Shown: one piece after another, positions 30,076 through 39,148 of the stretch
Layout of the letters: every line of letters starts with the position of its first letter
Numbering within the stretch: the first letter of the stretch is position 1
Assembly (NCBI GenBank): GCA_958413095.1
Contig: CATYUF010000007.1
Location: forward strand, 1 to 44,874
DNA: 44,874 nt
Source: an uncultured Clostridium sp.
Lineage (GTDB): Bacteria > Bacillota > Clostridia > TANB77 > CAG-508
Reading direction: 5' to 3'
The notes under the pieces: model-generated
Databases searched by the model: none
Told to the model about the DNA's origin: nothing
What the model saw: only the letters and a program-made list of their open reading frames with translations
Position numbers and translations under genes: made by a program

Positions 30076-30426
30076 CTACCTTTCTTTATCTTTTTTCTTT
30101 GATTGCTTTTCTCTATATTCATCTGCTAAATCAGACACAGTATCTCTAACACTATCTTCTAGTATTTGATTTATATTTAAGTCAGAATCCATCCATCCTT
30201 GATACAGAGTTTCTAATGAATTTTTTTCATTTTTTAATGCTTTAAGTTCATCTATCTCAAATTGTTTTGACTCTGGATAAAAAAGATAAATAACTTCTTC
30301 TTTAACAGTTGTTTCATAAGATTTATCAATTATCTCCTTTGTAGTTAAAGTAGATAATTCCTGTTTATAAGAAGTAAGTTCTTGTTCTAATTTTTCATAC
30401 AATTCTTGTCTTATTTTTTCTTCCAT
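30076..30426 (-). CDS. DUF3848-like coiled-coil protein
   Basis: 116 aa, strongly helical and charged. The pattern LSTLTTKEIIDKSYETTVKEEVIYLF, then SLETLYQGWMDSD and SVRDTVSDLADEY, fits DUF3848, which accompanies the large helicase in Tn1549-type elements. Function unknown. It ends KDKER, and the stop falls in the ribosome-binding site of the next gene. Confidence 0.7.
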   Translation of the reverse strand: MEEKIRQELYEKLEQELTSYKQELSTLTTKEIIDKSYETTVKEEVIYLFYPESKQFEIDELKALKNEKNSLETLYQGWMDSDLNINQILEDSVRDTVSDLADEYREKQSKKKDKER

Positions 30427-30455
30427 AATATCAATTCCTTTCTTAAAAATTTAAA

Positions 30456-30488
30456 AGAGCGATAATAGTTTTTATCTAAAATCGCTCT
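30456..30488 (-). terminator. Hairpin after the methylase/helicase gene
   Basis: Minus-strand AGAGCGAT (30488-30481) pairs with ATCGCTCT (30463-30456), then TTTAAATTTTT. A perfect 8-bp stem with a 17-base loop; partial termination is likely. Confidence 0.55.
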
Positions 30489-30503
30489 AATATAATAATA
30501 AAA

Positions 30504-33500
30504 TTATCTTTCATAATCTTTATTAGGTGTATGATTATCACTAATTTCTTCGCCACCATCGTCAACAATTTCTTTATCTTTTTCATTAAGATTTAATTTA
30601 ATATTAAGTTCATCTAATCGTTTAGATTTGGCTTTTAATTCTTCCTCTTGTGGAAATGGTTTTTTTATTTCTAATTTTGCATTTTCATAATTTTTTTTGG
30701 TATCTTCAAGATTGCTTTCTGCATTAGAAAGTTTATTTTCAATGCTATTTAATACATTGTCAATACGGGTTATATTTCCACTTGGATCACTTCCTAATTC
30801 TACTTTATATGATAAATTATTTTTCATTCCCATATAAAATTTCCTATCAAAAGTATCAAATGATAACATCATTTTAAACCCCTTATATTCTCCTATTTCT
30901 ATTGGCTCTGGATTAGTCATTGATTTACATATTTCTATTATTTTTTCTCCTGCTTCTTTTCTTTCTATGAAGTCTTCGCCTCTAATAGTCATTTTCTCAA
31001 ACGAATTATCTTCTGTATTATTAGAATTAAAATACTCTAAATCTTCTTTCATATCTTCAATTCTATTTTCTAATCTTTTTATTTCATTAGGATAATATTT
31101 AATAACTTTATCTTCTAATGCATATATTTCACTTAAATGAGTTTGTTTTAATAACTTTAATTTTGCGACTTGTGTATCTAGTTCTGTCTTTTCAATTATA
31201 TCTGGATTTCCTGCTGCAAGTGCTTTAATTTCTGCATAAGATAATGCAGTTTCATCAATATCTTCAGCAAATCTTACAGGAGTCTTTGAGGTCATTATTT
31301 GAGAAATAAATCTTTGTTTATTTTCTACTAACTGATATAAATATGCATCAAAAGTTCCCTCCGTTACATATCTATAAATATCTACTTCCGGATTTTTATT
31401 TCCCTGTCTAATTATTCTTCCACTCCTTTGAATTAAATCACTTGGTCGCCACGGACAGTCTAAATCGTGCAATGCAATTAATCTATCTTGACAGTTAGTT
31501 CCTGCCCCCATTTTTTGAGTGCTACCCATCAAAACTCTTACTTGTCCACGCCTAACTTTATTAAATAATTCTTGCTTTCTTGCATCTGTATTTGCATCGT
31601 GAATAAATGCAATTTCTTCGTCTGGTATTCCTCTATCAATAAGTTTCTTTTTTAAGTCATCATATACATTAAACTTTCCATCATTATGTGGAGTTGATAA
31701 ATCACAAAATACAAGTTGAGCAGATTTATTAGGACTTGTTTTGTTCCAAATATCATAGATATTATCTGCACAAGTTGCAACTTTACTTTTATCAAAATCG
31801 TCTAACATTTCATTAGATAATCTTTGGTCAAGTGCTAATTTCCTTCCATCATTAGTTATTTTTAACATATTATCAATAGAAGAATCTACCATTCTATTTC
31901 TTATTCTTTCTGCTCTTTCAGATAGTTCTTTTACAAGTTCTTTTTGAATCTCACTAGGCTCTATGACTATATTATGATAGTTTGCTTTTGGTACCGGAAG
32001 ATTAAGCATATCAGAAGTTTGTATATCAGCAACTTCCTTAAACATTGCCATAAGTTCTGGTAAATTAAAGAACTTTGCAAATCTAGTTTTTGCTCTATAA
32101 CCTGTACCTTCTGGGCTTAATTCTATTGCAGTAACTGTTTCGCCAAATGTTGAAGCCCAAGCGTCAAATTGTTGCAAATGTCTTTTTTCTAATTCTCCAT
32201 ATTGTAAATATCTTTGCATAGTATATAACTCTACCATTGAATTAGAAACTGGTGTACCTGTTGCAAAAATTACTCCTTTTCCACCTGTAAGTTCATCTAA
32301 ATATCTGCATTTCATAAATAAATCTGATGACTTTTGTGCTTCGGTTTGTGCAATACCTCCAACATTTCTCATCTTCGTATATAAGAAAAGATTTTTATAA
32401 TAATGTGCTTCATCTACAAATATTCTATCAACACCTAATTCTTCAAAAGTTATAACATCATCTTTTCTTGAAGTATCATTTAATTTTGCAAGTTTTGTTT
32501 CTAAATTCTTTTTTGTTTTCTCCATTTGCTTAATAGAAAATCTTTCGCCATTACTATTTTTTAAATCTTGTATTCCAAATGTTATATCATCAATTTGTTT
32601 TTGTATTATAGCAATTTGTCGTTCTACTGACATTGGTATTTTTTCAAATTGAGAATGTGAAATAATGATGGCGTCATAATCTCCTGTTGCAATTCTTGAA
32701 CAAAACTTTTTACGATTGGCAGTTTGGAAATCTTTTTTTGTTGTAACCAAAATATTTGCACTGGGATAGAGTTGCAAAAACTCTTGACCAAATTGTTCAA
32801 CGATATGATTAGGAACTACAAATAAAGATTTATTACATAGTCCTAATCTTTTTGATTCCATTGCAGCAGCCACCATTTCAAATGTTTTACCTGCTCCAAC
32901 TTCGTGAGCAAGTAAAGTATTTCCTCCATAAAGAATTCTTGCTATTGCATTTACCTGATGTTTTCTTAAAGTTATTTCTGGATTCATACCATCAAAGGTT
33001 ATATGACTTCCATCATATTCACGAGGTCTAATAGAATTAAATCTTTCATTATATGATTTAACTAATCGTTCTCTACGCTCTGGATCTTTCCATATCCATT
33101 CTTCAAAAGCAAGTTTAATTTGTTCTTGTTTTGCTTGGGCAATCGCCGTTTCTTTTTTGTTTAATTCTGCAACTTTTTTTCCGTTTTCATCTTCATAATA
33201 ATCATATATTCTAGTATCTTTTAAGTTCAAACTATCTTCAATAATTTTATAAGCATTTGCTCTACTTGTTCCATAAGTATTAGTGGCTTTTACATTGTAC
33301 CTATCATAACTTTTCCCATCTATATACCATTCAGAAGTAGATTCCATATAATGGACATTTATATTTCTACTTGCATAATAACTAGGATTTAAAAGATATT
33401 CTATAAAAACTTTTATATCTTCTGGTGGTATCCAAGTTGAGCCTAACCTTACACTAATTTCACTTGCACTTAAATCTTTTGGTTGAACTTCTTTAAGATA

Positions 33501-36500
33501 CTTTACATTAATATTAAATCTATCATCAGTTTCTGCAAATTTTTCTGCTATTCTTAATTTTTCTCTTACATTTCCAGAAAGGTATTCATCTGCTGTCACC
33601 CAATGATTAGACTCTCCATATTCAGGAACATTAAATATTTCTCCTTCTAATTCTTTAAGCATTTCATCCATATTCTTATTACAAAGTTGTTGCATAAATT
33701 CTATATCAACTCTTGCTTTTTCAGAAAGTGAAACAATTAAAGCGTCGTTAGAATTATCTACTGATGTTATTTCTGTTTTAGGTTTAATTGTTCTTTTAGT
33801 GAACATATCTGCTTTTCTTGCAAGATTACCATTTTCATCTAAAATCTCAAGAGAGCATAATAGATAATAACTTGAATCATTAGAAAAAGCAGAGTTATTT
33901 CCTCTGCTATTGATTAATCCATATTTCTTTGTAAAAGTATCATATAAACGATTTAATTTAATCTGCTCTCTCTTTATATCTTCATCTGGATAGTCTTCTG
34001 TCTGATTCTCCAAAAGAGTTCTCACACAGTCCCTTATTTCAATAAGACCTTTTACTCTATTTTCAGTTGTCATAGCAAGTTCTTGTGGATACATTCTACT
34101 ATTCTCTCTGAAATAAATTTTATCATCAATTAAGGTATATGAGAAGTTTCTAACAGTTAAATCTGCTTCAATAGAATTATCTTCTTCGCCTATATCATCT
34201 AGTTCATATTCCTTAACTTCAGCGTGAATATTTGAAGTTGCTTCATTAAGTTTTTCTTCTAAATTTAAGCCATCAGATATACAAGCAGAATCATAACCAA
34301 ACCTAGTAGAAATCATTTCCATATTTCCCATTATCATTCCTGGATTATCAATGAAATATTGATTCATCTTAATTCCATTTTCATTTTCTCCTAAATATAC
34401 CCAGTCTGGCTCTATATCAGTTATTGAATCTCTTTTTTGTAAGAATATAATATCTGATGTGACTTCTGTACCTGCATTTGCTTTAAAAGTATTATTAGGT
34501 AGTCTTATTGCTCCTAACAGGTCTGCTCTTTGTGCAATATATCTTCTTAGACTTGGATTTTCTTTATCTAGTGTACCTTTAGAAGTTATAAATGCAATAA
34601 CTCCACCTGGTCTTACTTTATCAAGTGTTTTAGCAAAGAAATAATCGTGAATTAAAAAATTGTTTTTATCATATTTTTTATCTAATACTTTAAAATCTCC
34701 AAATGGAACATTTCCTATTGCAACATCAAAAAAAGAATTAGGAAGATTAGTATCTTCATATCCTTGTACTGCAACAGAAGATTTTTGATATAGTTGTCTT
34801 GCTATTCTTCCACTTATTGAATCAAGTTCAACACCATATAACTTACAATCTTTTAATGATTCTGGAATCATTCCTATAAAGTTTCCTATTCCACAACTAG
34901 GCTCTAATATATTACCGGTTTTAAGCCCCATATTCTCTAACGCTTTATACATAGACCTAATTACTATTGGGGGTGTATAAAATGCCGTTAAAGTTGATTC
35001 TCGTGCTTGTGAATACTCTGTTTCATCAAGTAAGTTCTTTAAAATATGATATTCATTACTCCAAGAAGAATCCATATCATCAAATGCTTGTGAAAGACCT
35101 CCCCATCCAACATATTTAGATAGTATTTCTTGTTCTTCTGGAGTAGCAAATCTATCTTTTTCTTCGCATTTTTTTAAAATCTTAATTGCTTCAACATTAT
35201 TATTAAATTTCTCTCTTGGAGTACCTTCTCCTAATCTATCATCAGATATTCTAAACTGACTACGATTGACAGTAGGTATTTCTGGGTGTATATCAAAACT
35301 TCTTATTCTATTACTTTTTTTCTTTTCAAATTCTGGAACAATTATTTCTTCTTTTTCTATATTTTCTTCAATAAACGTTTCTTTTTGTTCCTTTTTCGTA
35401 TGTTCTTCAGCATTATTTTCTTCTTGTTTTTGCTTTTGAATTTCACTTATTTTAACTTTAAGATGGTCATTAGCAGGATTTTCTTTAACTTTTTTGTCAA
35501 AGTCTTCTTTTGACATTTCACGATTAAATAATGGGTATTGGTAATCATATAGAACTATATTAGAAATCCCAATATTTAGTATTTCATATTCATCTGCTCC
35601 AATATAAACCTTATCCCCTAAATGATATTGATACTCGTATTCTTCTTCAGTTTGTTCTAATAAAATGTTGTCTGCAAGGTTTTTACTTGCCTCTATAAAC
35701 TCTCTTTCTTGTTCTTCTTTTTCAAGCCAATTAGGATATTCTTCTAATTCTTTTTTATTTAAGTATCTATCTTCGTGAATAAGCGTTTTTATTCTATTGG
35801 CAATATAATTCCACTTAAATAATTGTTCTTTAGCACTAGCATCAAAATAACCACGATTAAAACGCATTCCTTTTGCATCATAACTAACACCTATACCAGA
35901 TCCTTTTACAGTATGAGTTGCTCCACCCATACCATAAGAATTTTTAAGATAATTTATATTTTCTTCTGTTGATAAACTTTTTTGAAATACCTCATAAGTT
36001 CTGTACTTTGTTTCGGTATGTTGTTCAGTTAAATATTTATCTATGAATTCTTGAGTAAATTCTAAATCTGACACCATTTTTTCACTATTGTCATCAATAA
36101 AACTTAATTGGTCTGTTATACTTGGCAAAGGCTCAATTCTATCATTTAACTGATTTAGCAATATCATTGAATCATAATGATAAGTTAAATCTTCCCAACT
36201 TACTAAAGTTTCTGTATCTCTTGATAAAAAATTACCTTTCCAAAATAAAATACCGTTGTCAAAAGTTTTATAACCATACATCTGGTCATCAACTATAACA
36301 CCGGTATAATCTGAATTAAACATTTCTTTAAGAAATTCTGCTCTTTTACTAATATCTTTCTCATTAGCAAAATAATCTTTTATTTCTTTGTTTGATTTTC
36401 TTATATGTGGGGTTGTACTTAATATTTGATTTATCTTTTCTTCTACTACAACATAAGGATGATGTTCTGTTGCATTATAAACATTTAAGCGTAAATCAAT

Positions 36501-37676
36501 TCGTTCATTACTATCTCCTCTGCTGACAACTTCAAGTTGTTCATCATTTGTACCCACTTCATTTGGTCTTGTTGTTTCAAACTCTCTGTTATATTCTCTT
36601 TGGCTTTCATCTCTGATACTATTTGTTCTATCCTCTCCATTGCTGTTTGTTGAATATGCATTAAATGTTGCGGAAGTTGATTGCTCATTAGTAGAGTTGT
36701 GTATAGAGATTTCTTGTTCTCTTTCAAGTATCTTAACCTCATCATTGCGTATTTGCCCTCCACTTGAATCTTGTTTTCCGGTACTGTTAAGTTCGGTATC
36801 TCGTAATCCCCTTGACGTGTGTAAGTTATATTCATTATTATTCCTCCTTTCAATAGTATTTCTGCTTTCGCTTATATCATAAGATAAATTACTGTCTATA
36901 TCAAATGTGCGAATTTTATTTATTTCATTAATTCGCAGATTTTTAATAGTATTATATATTTCACGAAGTCCCATTTCGGATATTTCACTTGTTGCTACAC
37001 CAATTCTCGTTATTGTATCAAAACTATCAAAATTTAATAAATCACTAAAATCGCTACTTGTAAAATATTCATTTGGATTTAATCCACATCTTTTAATTAT
37101 TGAAAATGCAATACTATTTTCTAATGCCTTTTGAAATAATACTTTTATATTTTCATTATCTAATGATTCAAGAGAACTATTTTCTTTATAGAATATTAAA
37201 TCATCTAAATAATCTTGTATATTATCTTCAACAATTATTTTTGATACCGACTTAATTGCAAGTCCCAGAGAACTTTTATCAGCAAGTTCTCCGTACTTAT
37301 TTTCTAATGACTCAATAATATCTAATTCATAAGGTTTTGAAACTGACCATAATCTAAAACTTTTACCAAGTTTACTATTGGTATCTGCAATATCAAATAC
37401 ATATCTTAAATTAGTATAACCATTTTCTTCAGACAAAAGAGCAATTCCTTTTGCACCACGATTAACCCATCTACCAACTTGTTTATTCCAAGCCTCTATT
37501 TTTGCACAGGCTATTGCCGTAGGTTTTTGTGCATAAATTAAAACTTGATCATTGAAAGGATATTTGTAGTTCATTGCAGCACATTCCAAAAAAGACATCC
37601 AATCTTCAGGAGAACTGCTTATTTTAGTTAAAGTTTCTCCATAAAGGTCTGTAATTAGTCTTAATTTACTTGCCAT
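30504..37676 (-). CDS. 2390-aa fused N6-adenine methylase / SNF2-type helicase
   Basis: The largest gene. The N-terminus (about 1-80, FNDQVLIYAQKPTAIACAK, WVNRGAKGIALL) is ArdC-like. A Ser/Asn/Arg/Glu-rich linker covers about 270-400. An N6-adenine methylase region has GNILEPSCGIGNFIG and IGNVPFGDF near 985. The helicase core has LLAHEVGAGKTFEM near 1585, DRIFVDEAHYYKN near 1754 and RSGRIIRQGN near 2082. This architecture is the hallmark giant protein of Tn1549/CTn-type elements; it probably shields transferred DNA from restriction and remodels it. The linker is dual-coding: a complete TnpV-like gene lies in another frame (36485-36835). The start MASKLRLITDLYG has GGAGGTG upstream. Confidence 0.92.
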   Translation of the reverse strand: MASKLRLITDLYGETLTKISSSPEDWMSFLECAAMNYKYPFNDQVLIYAQKPTAIACAKIEAWNKQVGRWVNRGAKGIALLSEENGYTNLRYVFDIADTNSKLGKSFRLWSVSKPYELDIIESLENKYGELADKSSLGLAIKSVSKIIVEDNIQDYLDDLIFYKENSSLESLDNENIKVLFQKALENSIAFSIIKRCGLNPNEYFTSSDFSDLLNFDSFDTITRIGVATSEISEMGLREIYNTIKNLRINEINKIRTFDIDSNLSYDISESRNTIERRNNNEYNLHTSRGLRDTELNSTGKQDSSGGQIRNDEVKILEREQEISIHNSTNEQSTSATFNAYSTNSNGEDRTNSIRDESQREYNREFETTRPNEVGTNDEQLEVVSRGDSNERIDLRLNVYNATEHHPYVVVEEKINQILSTTPHIRKSNKEIKDYFANEKDISKRAEFLKEMFNSDYTGVIVDDQMYGYKTFDNGILFWKGNFLSRDTETLVSWEDLTYHYDSMILLNQLNDRIEPLPSITDQLSFIDDNSEKMVSDLEFTQEFIDKYLTEQHTETKYRTYEVFQKSLSTEENINYLKNSYGMGGATHTVKGSGIGVSYDAKGMRFNRGYFDASAKEQLFKWNYIANRIKTLIHEDRYLNKKELEEYPNWLEKEEQEREFIEASKNLADNILLEQTEEEYEYQYHLGDKVYIGADEYEILNIGISNIVLYDYQYPLFNREMSKEDFDKKVKENPANDHLKVKISEIQKQKQEENNAEEHTKKEQKETFIEENIEKEEIIVPEFEKKKSNRIRSFDIHPEIPTVNRSQFRISDDRLGEGTPREKFNNNVEAIKILKKCEEKDRFATPEEQEILSKYVGWGGLSQAFDDMDSSWSNEYHILKNLLDETEYSQARESTLTAFYTPPIVIRSMYKALENMGLKTGNILEPSCGIGNFIGMIPESLKDCKLYGVELDSISGRIARQLYQKSSVAVQGYEDTNLPNSFFDVAIGNVPFGDFKVLDKKYDKNNFLIHDYFFAKTLDKVRPGGVIAFITSKGTLDKENPSLRRYIAQRADLLGAIRLPNNTFKANAGTEVTSDIIFLQKRDSITDIEPDWVYLGENENGIKMNQYFIDNPGMIMGNMEMISTRFGYDSACISDGLNLEEKLNEATSNIHAEVKEYELDDIGEEDNSIEADLTVRNFSYTLIDDKIYFRENSRMYPQELAMTTENRVKGLIEIRDCVRTLLENQTEDYPDEDIKREQIKLNRLYDTFTKKYGLINSRGNNSAFSNDSSYYLLCSLEILDENGNLARKADMFTKRTIKPKTEITSVDNSNDALIVSLSEKARVDIEFMQQLCNKNMDEMLKELEGEIFNVPEYGESNHWVTADEYLSGNVREKLRIAEKFAETDDRFNINVKYLKEVQPKDLSASEISVRLGSTWIPPEDIKVFIEYLLNPSYYASRNINVHYMESTSEWYIDGKSYDRYNVKATNTYGTSRANAYKIIEDSLNLKDTRIYDYYEDENGKKVAELNKKETAIAQAKQEQIKLAFEEWIWKDPERRERLVKSYNERFNSIRPREYDGSHITFDGMNPEITLRKHQVNAIARILYGGNTLLAHEVGAGKTFEMVAAAMESKRLGLCNKSLFVVPNHIVEQFGQEFLQLYPSANILVTTKKDFQTANRKKFCSRIATGDYDAIIISHSQFEKIPMSVERQIAIIQKQIDDITFGIQDLKNSNGERFSIKQMEKTKKNLETKLAKLNDTSRKDDVITFEELGVDRIFVDEAHYYKNLFLYTKMRNVGGIAQTEAQKSSDLFMKCRYLDELTGGKGVIFATGTPVSNSMVELYTMQRYLQYGELEKRHLQQFDAWASTFGETVTAIELSPEGTGYRAKTRFAKFFNLPELMAMFKEVADIQTSDMLNLPVPKANYHNIVIEPSEIQKELVKELSERAERIRNRMVDSSIDNMLKITNDGRKLALDQRLSNEMLDDFDKSKVATCADNIYDIWNKTSPNKSAQLVFCDLSTPHNDGKFNVYDDLKKKLIDRGIPDEEIAFIHDANTDARKQELFNKVRRGQVRVLMGSTQKMGAGTNCQDRLIALHDLDCPWRPSDLIQRSGRIIRQGNKNPEVDIYRYVTEGTFDAYLYQLVENKQRFISQIMTSKTPVRFAEDIDETALSYAEIKALAAGNPDIIEKTELDTQVAKLKLLKQTHLSEIYALEDKVIKYYPNEIKRLENRIEDMKEDLEYFNSNNTEDNSFEKMTIRGEDFIERKEAGEKIIEICKSMTNPEPIEIGEYKGFKMMLSFDTFDRKFYMGMKNNLSYKVELGSDPSGNITRIDNVLNSIENKLSNAESNLEDTKKNYENAKLEIKKPFPQEEELKAKSKRLDELNIKLNLNEKDKEIVDDGGEEISDNHTPNKDYER
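36485..36835 (-). CDS. tnpV: TnpV-like protein encoded inside the methylase/helicase gene
   Basis: 116 aa in a different frame of the same strand. MNITYTRQGDYEIPNL, GKYAMMRLRYLKENK, TAMERIEQIV, DQMKWVQMMNNLKL and AEEIVMNELIYA follow the TnpV family of Tn4451-type transposons from end to end. AAAGGAGGAATAATA stands right before the ATG at 36835, a near-perfect ribosome-binding site that codes E-R-R-N-N in the big protein. The overlapped part of the giant protein is low-complexity, as expected when the other frame is the constrained one. Function of TnpV is unknown. Confidence 0.8.
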   Translation of the reverse strand: MNITYTRQGDYEIPNLTVPENKIQVEGKYAMMRLRYLKENKKSLYTTLLMSNQLPQHLMHIQQTAMERIEQIVSEMKAKENITESLKQQDQMKWVQMMNNLKLSAEEIVMNELIYA

Positions 37677-37705
37677 ATTACACCTCCTATTCTAAATTAG
37701 ACTAT

Positions 37706-38047
37706 TTATTCACTTGCCATTTTTTCTTCTTTTATTTTTTCTCTTACTTGCAACAATACATCAAAGTAATTTGTTTCAACAGAAATCATATCCTCTATTC
37801 CATAAAATAAAATATAAAATAAATCTACTATTTCATTGTTATAAAGTCTAATATCTACTTTTGTTTCCTCATTTTCATTTTTTATTGGAACACTATATCT
37901 TAACAATTTTTCTTTTAATTTTGCTGATTTTTTTGAATAAAGTTCATTATCAGAATTTATTATATTTTCCAATATCTCATTAAGTTTATTAAACTCATTT
38001 ATGTTTAGTTTTATTTTAATTGGTGGTATTCTTTTTGAATAAGCCAT
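37706..38047 (-). CDS. Conserved ICE protein of unknown function
   Basis: 113 aa, soluble, helical, with IPPIKIKLNINEFNKLNEIL at the start and FYILFYGIEDMISV in the middle. No domain recognised. Proteins of this size precede the giant helicase in related elements. A 29-bp gap to that gene suggests one transcript. Confidence 0.6.
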   Translation of the reverse strand: MAYSKRIPPIKIKLNINEFNKLNEILENIINSDNELYSKKSAKLKEKLLRYSVPIKNENEETKVDIRLYNNEIVDLFYILFYGIEDMISVETNYFDVLLQVREKIKEEKMASE

Positions 38048-38059
38048 ATCATTTTCCTC

Positions 38060-38254
38060 CTATCTTTCCATATATTTATCTTGTTTTACTCTTTGATTTA
38101 AAACTATATTATTTCTATATTGTCCTATTGCCTCTTTTACAGAAGTATTTTTCAATATATCATCTACTTTTGCTTGGGCTTCTTTTCTATTTTTTGCCTC
38201 CACTTCAAAAGTAATAGTTCCATTAATATCTACATCTATTTCAAATTTTTTCAT
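38060..38254 (-). CDS. DpnD/PcfM-like small protein
   Basis: About 64 aa from MKKFEIDVDINGTITFEV. A beta strand pair and the EVEAKNRKEAQAKVDDIL helix resemble DpnD/PcfM-like proteins, such as PcfM of pCF10. The start overlaps the preceding gene end by 14 bp. The leader sequence is identical to that of the adhesin gene over 26 bp (38247-38272 and 41887-41912). Confidence 0.55.
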   Translation of the reverse strand: MKKFEIDVDINGTITFEVEAKNRKEAQAKVDDILKNTSVKEAIGQYRNNIVLNQRVKQDKYMER

Positions 38255-38483
38255 TCTTATCATTTCCTTTCTCTTTATAACCACTTAAAAAAGCGATTAT
38301 TTGCTTATTTTTAATAGACCTTTTAAACTCTATTATTATCATCATCTCTGATGAAGTAAGATTGTTTATTTTTTCTAAATCTTCTAATTGCATTGCTAAT
38401 ATCTTTTTTTCGGTATTAAACCCTGCACTAAATAATTTATCTAATGTTTTAGTTATTTGATTAAGATTATTTTTTGTTTCCAT
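38241..38483 (-). CDS. Small helical ICE protein of unknown function
   Basis: 80 aa: ITKTLDKLFSAGFNTEKKIL, DLEKINNLTSSEMMIIIEFK. All-helical, without a membrane segment. Position between sortase and DpnD-like gene is typical of Tn1549-type elements. I know no function. Confidence 0.55.
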   Translation of the reverse strand: METKNNLNQITKTLDKLFSAGFNTEKKILAMQLEDLEKINNLTSSEMMIIIEFKRSIKNKQIIAFLSGYKEKGNDKNEKI

Positions 38484-38494
38484 TGCATAACCTC

Positions 38495-39148
38495 CTATAT
38501 TCTTTCAACTAATTCACAAATGATTACAATCTGTTTATTAGTATTGTGACGGCAAGTAATAAGAGTTAAAGTATTCTTTTGAACATTTCTTAAAATTTCT
38601 ACAGTACCTGTTTTTTCTACATCATAAGTATTAACCATTCTGTATCTGTACTCATAGCCGTTGTAAAAAATACTAACTATATTATCTATTTTTAATTTAT
38701 TTAAGTTCTTAAAGAAAGCATTTTTTCCATTACCACTATGTGCTGCTAATATTACATTCCCATTTTCTTCATCTGGCATATCAGATTCATCAAGTATCTT
38801 AATATTTTTATTAACATTATTATAGTAACTATCTTTACTAACTAATCCCTTTTCTAAACCAATGCTTGGTATTTTTAAGACAGCAATATAATCTAATGGT
38901 GTTGTACTTTTTACTTCTTCTTTTTCAATATTTGTTTCTTCTTCCTTTTCGGAAGATATATTATTGTTTATTTCTTCTTGTTCTTCATAAAATTCTACTA
39001 ATGCAATATTTTCTAAATTATCTGACCTTATATCAAAATATATTTTTCCAATTATTACACCTAAACCCAATAAGATAAGTAAAGAGCCAACTATTAAAAG
39101 TTGACTCTTTTTATCTTTGTTCTTATTATTTTCTTTTCTTTTTAACAT
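38495..39148 (-). CDS. Sortase (class B/D-like)
   Basis: About 217 aa from MLKRKENNKN; upstream TTG codons are also possible because AGGAG lies close to them. One N-terminal transmembrane helix (LLIVGSLLILLGLGVIIG), then an acidic linker. The catalytic triad is visible: His in VILAAHSGNG, Cys in TLTLITCRHN and Arg/Lys in the strand after it. It cleaves the VPNTG signal of the adjacent adhesin and joins it to the wall or to another pilin. Its start overlaps the adhesin gene end by 23 bp. Confidence 0.87.
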   Translation of the reverse strand: MLKRKENNKNKDKKSQLLIVGSLLILLGLGVIIGKIYFDIRSDNLENIALVEFYEEQEEINNNISSEKEEETNIEKEEVKSTTPLDYIAVLKIPSIGLEKGLVSKDSYYNNVNKNIKILDESDMPDEENGNVILAAHSGNGKNAFFKNLNKLKIDNIVSIFYNGYEYRYRMVNTYDVEKTGTVEILRNVQKNTLTLITCRHNTNKQIVIICELVERI

